From Spyradomonas excrementavium (GTDB lineage Bacteria > Cyanobacteriota > Vampirovibrionia > Gastranaerophilales > Gastranaerophilaceae): DNA of 19,553 nucleotides. The DNA lies in the NCBI GenBank assembly GCA_018714005.1, contig DVOA01000113.1, positions 1-19,553 on the forward strand. The letters run 5' to 3'. Both the position numbers and the translations under genes were made by a program. A model generated the notes under the pieces. The model saw only the letters and a list, made by a program, of their open reading frames with translations, did no database searches and was not told the DNA's origin. How positions within the stretch are numbered: position 1 is the first letter of the stretch; the number at the start of each line of letters is the position of its first letter. This document shows, piece after piece, positions 7,241-11,520 of this stretch.

Positions 7241-8074
7241 TTATTTCCACCCGACGGCTGTGATATCGGCAGTTTTTAGCTTGTCATTTAATGAAGTATC
7301 CGCCACTGCTAAAAATTCTTTGTATCCGGAACTTTTTTCGCTGGAGATTGAGGGGTGAAGAAGAAGTTCTGTGAGAGATTTTACGTTTTTCAATGCAAAT
7401 TCGATGGTTTTATTGTCCATATAGCCTGTATAATTCACGCCAATAAGGTTTTCATTCGTCGAAAGCCCGAACTCCTTTGCGCAGCGCCAATTTATAAGCG
7501 TAAAACTGTTTAATAATGCTACTTTTATAAGGTTTATCGGGTATTTGAATGAAATATATTTTGAAATATCAGGCACCAGATAAGGTATTTCAAATTGAGT
7601 TCTGATATTTTTAATTGCGTATTCTTTTGCCAGCTTGCAGGCAATCCTGAAAATCCCGGGGATTGCATGGACATGAACATGGGAATCTATATGAGAAACC
7701 TTTGTTTTTTCAAGGATTTTTTCGATTTGCAGGCGAAAATCCTGTTCAACTTCTTCTAAAAACTCCTCATTAAAGGATTTTAGAAGTATCTGCACAAAAC
7801 CGTTTTTATACTGCCCGTTCTGGTCGTACAAAAGCGAATTATGTTTCAACTTCTCTTTTAATGTCGAAAATTCAATGATATTCAGGTGAACTCCGATACT
7901 TATCCCCTCCAGTTGCTCCAAAATTGAAACTGCGTCCTCAAAAGCCGGTGCATTTGCCATTAAACTTGCCGAAGTTAGCACACCGTCTTTTGCAGCTTTT
8001 AAAATTGCGAGATTTGCAGATTTTGAGATACCAAAATCGTCCGCATTTATAATAAGTTGTTTTTTCGTGGTCAT
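7241..8074 (-). CDS. YdjC/ChbG/HpnK-family carbohydrate deacetylase (NaxD-like)
   Basis: 277 residues from the ATG at 8074, the normal family length. An open frame extends 75 codons further upstream, but that extension overlaps the divergent glycosyltransferase and lacks family similarity, so I reject it. The metal and catalytic residues of the family are visible: N-A-D-D-F-G at the N-terminus (D12), G-V-H-L-N (H63) and HIDSHVHVH (H132, H134, H136). Members remove acetyl groups from N-acetylated sugars (ChbG on chitin oligosaccharides, NaxD on undecaprenyl-phosphate GalNAc, HpnK on hopanoid GlcNAc). The next gene, divergent by 46 bp, is a polyisoprenyl-phosphate GT2, and an ArnT-like GT39 follows. 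This favours a NaxD-like role in lipid A or surface amino-sugar modification. There is no signal peptide, so it acts on the cytoplasmic side. Confidence 0.85.
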   Translation of the reverse strand: MTTKKQLIINADDFGISKSANLAILKAAKDGVLTSASLMANAPAFEDAVSILEQLEGISIGVHLNIIEFSTLKEKLKHNSLLYDQNGQYKNGFVQILLKSFNEEFLEEVEQDFRLQIEKILEKTKVSHIDSHVHVHAIPGIFRIACKLAKEYAIKNIRTQFEIPYLVPDISKYISFKYPINLIKVALLNSFTLINWRCAKEFGLSTNENLIGVNYTGYMDNKTIEFALKNVKSLTELLLHPSISSEKSSGYKEFLAVADTSLNDKLKTADITAVGWK

Positions 8075-8085
8075 TAATATAAAAT
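8057..8085 (+). promoter_or_regulatory. Promoter of the GT2 glycosyltransferase
   Basis: TTGTTT (8057-8062), 17-bp spacer, TAAAAT (8080-8085). It lies inside the 5' end of the divergent deacetylase gene and predicts a start near 8092, about 29 nt before the GT2 ATG. Confidence 0.4.
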
Positions 8086-8097
8086 TCCTATGTGGAA

Positions 8098-8106
8098 ATA
8101 ATATCA
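8098..8106 (-). promoter_or_regulatory. Extended -10 promoter of the deacetylase gene
   Basis: On the minus strand TGATATTAT fits TG-n-TATAAT with one mismatch in the hexamer. It predicts a start near 8091, with the TAGGAA ribosome binding site close behind. No convincing -35 is seen. Confidence 0.35.
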
Positions 8107-8120
8107 CAAAGGATTTATAT

Positions 8121-9080
8121 ATGGGTAAAAACAAACTCGGAGTTATAGTTCCATGCTTTAACGAAGAAGAATCGTTGAAAGTTAATATAGAGCTGCTAAG
8201 ACAAAGGCTTTTTCTTCTGATGGAGAAAGAATTGATTAGCGAGGACAGTTTTATCTGTTTTATTGACGACGGAAGCAAGGATAAAACCTGGCAGCTCATT
8301 GTAAATGCTCATCAGAACGATAGCAGGCACATAAAAGCTTTGAAATTTACAAAAAACTACGGAAATCAAAAAGCTTTGATTGCCGGACTTGAGTATGCGC
8401 AAAAACTTGAAGTCGATTGTGCGGTTACAATTGATGCTGATTTACAACAGGATGAATCCAAAATCGAGGAGTTTCTCGCTAAATTCAACAACGGCGCTGA
8501 AATTGTTTATGGCGTGAGAAAAGACAGAAAAACCGATAATTTCTGGAAAAAGTTCACTTCTAATGCTTTTTACAAATTCATGAACATTATGGGCGCAAAT
8601 ATCATGCCCAATCATTCCGAATATCGTCTTATGAGCCGTAAAGCGCTCGATATACTTGCTCAGTATCCTGAACGCAACCTGTTTTTGAGAGGGATTTTCT
8701 TTGACACGGGTTTGAAAAGCGAAATTGTCGAGTTTGACGTAAAAAAACGCGAGTTTGGTAAATCAAAATTTGGCTACGGCTCGCTTTTCAGGCTTGCTGC
8801 GGCGGGAATTACTTCTTTCAGCGTCAGACCTTTGCGGATTATTTTCTATATTGGCATAATAATCTCGCTCATTAGTATTTGCTGGGGCTGTTGGACTATT
8901 TTCAGGCTTATGGCGGACTTGCCGGCAAGAATCGGCGCTATTGATTACTATGAAATTTTTGAAATGTTTATGTCAGGGCTTCAGATGCTCTGCATAGGCA
9001 TAATCGGCGAATATGTCGGGCAAATTTTGCAAGAGGTCAAAGGCCGCCCCAGAGCAATAATCGAAAAAGAGCTTAATTAG
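8121..9080 (+). CDS. GT2 polyisoprenyl-phosphate glycosyltransferase (ArnC/GtrB/FlmF-like)
   Basis: 319 residues. The ATG at 8121 has an AAAGGA ribosome binding site; an upstream in-frame start at 8067 would overlap the divergent gene and is rejected. The GT-A domain comes first: VIVPCFNEEESL (8-19), FIDDGSKDKT (48-56) and TIDADLQQDE (103-112, the DxD metal site). Two C-terminal membrane segments follow, about 236-262 and 283-303, ending in GEYVGQ-x6-GRP, as in DPM1/GtrB/ArnC-type enzymes. These move a sugar from a nucleotide donor to undecaprenyl phosphate at the inner membrane. Beside the deacetylase and an ArnT-like transferase, the likely product is a lipid-linked amino sugar. The 3' end overlaps the convergent GT39 gene by 8 bp. 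Confidence 0.9.
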   Translation: MGKNKLGVIVPCFNEEESLKVNIELLRQRLFLLMEKELISEDSFICFIDDGSKDKTWQLIVNAHQNDSRHIKALKFTKNYGNQKALIAGLEYAQKLEVDCAVTIDADLQQDESKIEEFLAKFNNGAEIVYGVRKDRKTDNFWKKFTSNAFYKFMNIMGANIMPNHSEYRLMSRKALDILAQYPERNLFLRGIFFDTGLKSEIVEFDVKKREFGKSKFGYGSLFRLAAAGITSFSVRPLRIIFYIGIIISLISICWGCWTIFRLMADLPARIGAIDYYEIFEMFMSGLQMLCIGIIGEYVGQILQEVKGRPRAIIEKELN

Positions 9081-9089
9081 GCTCTTTTT
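9064..9089. terminator. Shared bidirectional terminator with both stop codons in the loop
   Basis: AAAAAGAGC, loop TTAATTAG (9073-9080), GCTCTTTTT. The plus-strand TAG and minus-strand TAA both lie in the loop, so the stem is coding in each gene (Lys-Glu codons). The T-run works for plus-strand transcripts, and the mirrored A-run gives a T-run on the minus strand. Confidence 0.6.
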
Positions 9090-10722
9090 CTTTTAAGAGT
9101 GTGTATTTGCGGCCCTTTTTTATTTCTGTAAAATTGGCAAAGGCTTTTTCATTGTTTTTTATCTCTTTATTTTTTACAAGTATCAGTGCTTCCGGCGCAA
9201 ATTCGAGTCCTGAAAGCCCGCTGTAATCAACATCTTTCAGATAAACCACTTTTGCGCCATAACCGTAGTAATTAAGAGAAAAGCGGCGCCCCGTGTTGAT
9301 TGCGTAAATCGTTGCATTGCTTTCTTTTGCCAGTTTTGCATACTCCATTAAATCATTCTGCCCGAATGCGTAATCTAATCTGTAAAACTGCGGCGTTCCC
9401 CATGCCGAAAGAATCAGGATAAACAATATATAAGCCCCGAAAAGCGCTTTTCGATTCTTTTTTATAAGAAAAATCACTGCCGGAACCTGTGTAAGCAAAA
9501 TTGTCGCAACGCAGAACCATTGTATGGATTTTATGTCCGCATAAATTGCCTGCGGCAGAAAAAATTGCATAAATATTGCGCTGACGCCGCATAAAATACA
9601 AAATCCGCTGAAAATATACGAAGAAACCTCAATTTCTTTTGAAAAACAGCCTTCTGAAAGGTATTTTGTCCAGATATAACCGATAATACAGGCCATAAAA
9701 GGGTATACCGGCAGAATATAAGTTATTAGCTTTGTGCTCGAGGATGAAAAAAAGAACAGAGTGAACAGGGCTGCGATGATGTTCACCGCCGGAAAGAGTT
9801 TTGCGTTTTCAAAGGAGGGTTTCAGGTTCGGCGATTTGAGTTTTTTCAGCTTTGCACCCGCAGCTGCAAACAAAGAAAGCGTCCACGGCACTATCCCCCA
9901 AGTTACAGTGATTAAAAAATAATACCATGGCTGTTTTCGGCCCAGTTCTTCGGAATTCAAAAAACGCTGCAAATGATGTTTTACAATATACTCGTGATAA
10001 AAAGTCGGGTGCGTTTTTAGCATAATTATGTGCCATGGCAGCGTAATCAGCAGAAAAAGCGCTATTCCGGGCAAAATATAAAGCGGTTTGAAGATTTCTT
10101 TAAAGGTTCGGGTGTAAATTGAAACAAAAAACGCTGTTCCAAACGGGATTGCTGCGCCCGGAACGCCCTTTGTCATAACTGCAAGTGCCGAAAATATGTA
10201 AAAAAGCCACCAGAAGTATTTTTTATTCTTTTCCTGCACAAAGAGCGTCAAGAAGTAAGAAAACACCGAAAAAGCGGCAAGTGTACACAGAAAAATGTCT
10301 AAAATAGCGTATTTTGCCAGAATTGTATATTCAAGGCAGGTTGCAAGCACCAGTGAGGACACAATGCCGTATTTTTCGGAAACAATTTTTCTTCCGCAGA
10401 AATAAACAAGGAAAGAAGTCGCCATGCCGCACAATGCAGCAGGAAATCTTGCGCTGAACTCGTTAACAGCGCCAAAAAGCTTGAATGACAGGCATTCAAT
10501 CCAGAAATACAAAGGCGGTTTTTCAAAAAAATATTCCCCGTTCAGATAAAGCGTCATAAAATTGCCGCTTTTGAGCATATCTCTGGACATCAGCACGTAT
10601 CGGGTTTCGTCAATATCCATAAGCGGGTAGGAGCCGATATTGTGGAAGAAAATCAGGTAAAACACGGCAAATAAGCCGATTATAGTGAATAAATTCTTGT
10701 GTTTTTCTAAAAATCCGGTCAT
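9073..10722 (-). CDS. GT39 (PMT_2) membrane glycosyltransferase, ArnT/FlmK-like
   Basis: 549 residues with about 11-12 hydrophobic segments, typical of ArnT-type transferases. The first periplasmic loop holds the family motif MDIDETRYVLMSRDML (the D-E pair expected for catalysis), followed by FFEKPPLYFW. This layout is shared by ArnT and bacterial PMT_2 proteins. These enzymes transfer a sugar from undecaprenyl phosphate to lipid A or another acceptor at the outer face of the inner membrane. Together with the GT2 and the YdjC-type deacetylase it completes a lipid-linked sugar route. The ATG at 10722 follows GGGGAG at ideal spacing. No promoter or terminator is evident in the 49 bp after tRNA-Phe, so it may be cotranscribed with the tRNA. 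Confidence 0.88.
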   Translation of the reverse strand: MTGFLEKHKNLFTIIGLFAVFYLIFFHNIGSYPLMDIDETRYVLMSRDMLKSGNFMTLYLNGEYFFEKPPLYFWIECLSFKLFGAVNEFSARFPAALCGMATSFLVYFCGRKIVSEKYGIVSSLVLATCLEYTILAKYAILDIFLCTLAAFSVFSYFLTLFVQEKNKKYFWWLFYIFSALAVMTKGVPGAAIPFGTAFFVSIYTRTFKEIFKPLYILPGIALFLLITLPWHIIMLKTHPTFYHEYIVKHHLQRFLNSEELGRKQPWYYFLITVTWGIVPWTLSLFAAAGAKLKKLKSPNLKPSFENAKLFPAVNIIAALFTLFFFSSSSTKLITYILPVYPFMACIIGYIWTKYLSEGCFSKEIEVSSYIFSGFCILCGVSAIFMQFFLPQAIYADIKSIQWFCVATILLTQVPAVIFLIKKNRKALFGAYILFILILSAWGTPQFYRLDYAFGQNDLMEYAKLAKESNATIYAINTGRRFSLNYYGYGAKVVYLKDVDYSGLSGLEFAPEALILVKNKEIKNNEKAFANFTEIKKGRKYTLLKEKEPN

Positions 10723-10771
10723 AATCTCAACTCCCCGTGCTAAAATCCAGGCTAAGTTATCTATAAAAATA

Positions 10772-10844
10772 TGCCGCGTCTCGGAATCGAACCAAGGACA
10801 CAGGGATTTTCAGTCCCTTGCTCTACCAACTGAGCTAACGCGGC
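10772..10844 (-). tRNA. tRNA-Phe (anticodon GAA)
   Basis: The complete cloverleaf folds by eye on the minus strand. The acceptor stem is GCCGCGT/ACGCGGC, the D stem GCTC/GAGC, and the anticodon stem AGGGA/TCCCT with loop CTGAAAA (GAA at the centre). The T stem is CTTGG/CCGAG with loop TTCGATT, and the discriminator is A. CCA is not encoded. The leader upstream is unusually structured (see repeats). Confidence 0.97.
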
Positions 10845-10902
10845 ATATTTTATTCAATTTTTTCCGGAGTTGGTAGAGCAAGCTCTACGAAATCTAACTC
10901 CG
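10832..10902 (-). repeat. tRNA-Phe leader repeat, copy 1 (71 bp), includes the first 13 nt of the tRNA
   Basis: On the minus strand it reads a hairpin (10902-10865), an A-rich spacer with AATTGAATAAAA, then ATGCCGCGTTAGCTC, which is the start of tRNA-Phe. The hairpin has an outer 7-bp stem CGGAGTT/AACTCCG and an inner stem GTAGAG/CTCTAC closed on CTTG. Copy 2 is about 90% identical (six substitutions and one indel by my count). Confidence 0.85.
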
Positions 10903-10923
10903 TTCCGTTTCACTCCACTGTGG

Positions 10924-10993
10924 GAGCTAACGCGGCATGTTTTATTCAATTTTTTCGGAGCCGGTAGAGCGAACTCTACGAAATTTAACTCCG
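10924..10993 (-). repeat. tRNA-Phe leader repeat, copy 2 (70 bp), with truncated tRNA-Phe 5' end
   Basis: Same arrangement as copy 1, but the tRNA sequence stops after its first 13 nt (GCCGCGTTAGCTC) and gives way to an unrelated 21-bp stretch (10903-10923). The hairpin (10993-10956) has the same inner stem GTAGAG/CTCTAC, now closed on TTCG, and an outer stem with two G-T wobbles. Confidence 0.85.
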
Positions 10994-11004
10994 TGTGTTA
11001 TTCT

Positions 11005-11032
11005 ATATTACTCGCTGAATACAATGCGTCAA
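11005..11032 (-). promoter_or_regulatory. Promoter of tRNA-Phe
   Basis: On the minus strand TTGACG, 16-bp spacer, TAATAT. It predicts a start near 10998 and so a leader of about 150 nt holding both repeats before the mature tRNA. Confidence 0.55.
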
Positions 11033-11055
11033 GTGATTAATTTCTTTAACTTTTT

Positions 11056-11064
11056 TGTTATAAT
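11056..11064 (+). promoter_or_regulatory. Extended -10 promoter of thioredoxin
   Basis: TG-T-TATAAT is a perfect extended -10 element. It predicts a start near 11071 and a leader of about 48 nt. The -35 region is poor, as is usual for this class. Confidence 0.55.
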
Positions 11065-11118
11065 AAATATTTGTATGATAGAATGTTGAAGAATTTAATT
11101 GGTTCTAAGGAGAAAATT

Positions 11119-11442
11119 ATGTCAAATGCGATGGATATCAATGACGCAACATTTGAAGCAGAAGTTGTAAACTCTGAATCTTTAACTATTGTAGATTTTT
11201 GGGCACCATGGTGCGGGCCATGCCGTAAATTGGGGCCTGTTCTTGATGAGGTTGCCTCTGAATTCGGGGATTCTTTGAAAGTTGTTAAACTAAACACTGA
11301 TGAAAACCTCAAAACAGCTAAAGAATACTCAATCAGCGGGCTGCCGACTTTGCTTCTTTTCAAAGGCGGAAAACCGGTTGAAAGATTGGTCGGACTCATG
11401 CCGAAATCTACGATTGTATCAAATATTGAAAAACATATTTAG
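11119..11442 (+). CDS. trxA: Thioredoxin
   Basis: 107 residues, the standard size. The active site is F-W-A-P-W-C-G-P-C-R, and the cis-proline block I-S-G-L-P-T-L-L-L-F is present, followed by the usual G-G-K-P-V turn. It reduces protein disulfides in the cytoplasm using electrons from thioredoxin reductase. The frame is open 16 codons further upstream from a TTG, but AAGGAG lies seven bases before the ATG at 11119 and the predicted transcript begins at about 11071, so the short form is right. It is a single-gene unit ended by a strong terminator. Confidence 0.95.
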   Translation: MSNAMDINDATFEAEVVNSESLTIVDFWAPWCGPCRKLGPVLDEVASEFGDSLKVVKLNTDENLKTAKEYSISGLPTLLLFKGGKPVERLVGLMPKSTIVSNIEKHI

Positions 11443-11464
11443 TTTTATCATTGAAATCTTTATC

Positions 11465-11498
11465 AAAAAGCCGCAGTTTTGCTTACTGCGGCTTTTTT
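11465..11498. terminator. Bidirectional intrinsic terminator between thioredoxin and the 938-residue gene
   Basis: Stem AAAAAGCCGCAGT / ACTGCGGCTTTTTT with a 7-nt loop: an 8-bp GC-rich core, T-run on the right and A-run on the left. It can end both convergent genes. Confidence 0.9.
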
Positions 11499-11520
11499 GT
11501 ACATTTTTTATGAAGAAAAA

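Noticed and set aside
8067..8120. Earlier in-frame start of the GT2 gene
   Set aside because: It would overlap the deacetylase start; the ATG at 8121 has a good ribosome binding site and matches family N-termini.
8075..8299. 75-codon N-terminal extension of the deacetylase frame
   Set aside because: It overlaps the start of the divergent GT2 gene, has no family similarity, and the ATG at 8074 gives the normal family length.
10865..10993. Leader hairpins as intrinsic terminators
   Set aside because: On the transcribed (minus) strand each hairpin is followed by an A-run, not a T-run.
10772..10993. Integration (att) site duplication at tRNA-Phe
   Set aside because: The repeated part is the 5' end of the tRNA; integrases normally duplicate the 3' part, and there is no integrase or mobile gene nearby.
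11071..11118. Upstream TTG start of thioredoxin
   Set aside because: The predicted transcript begins here, and AAGGAG precedes the ATG at 11119.
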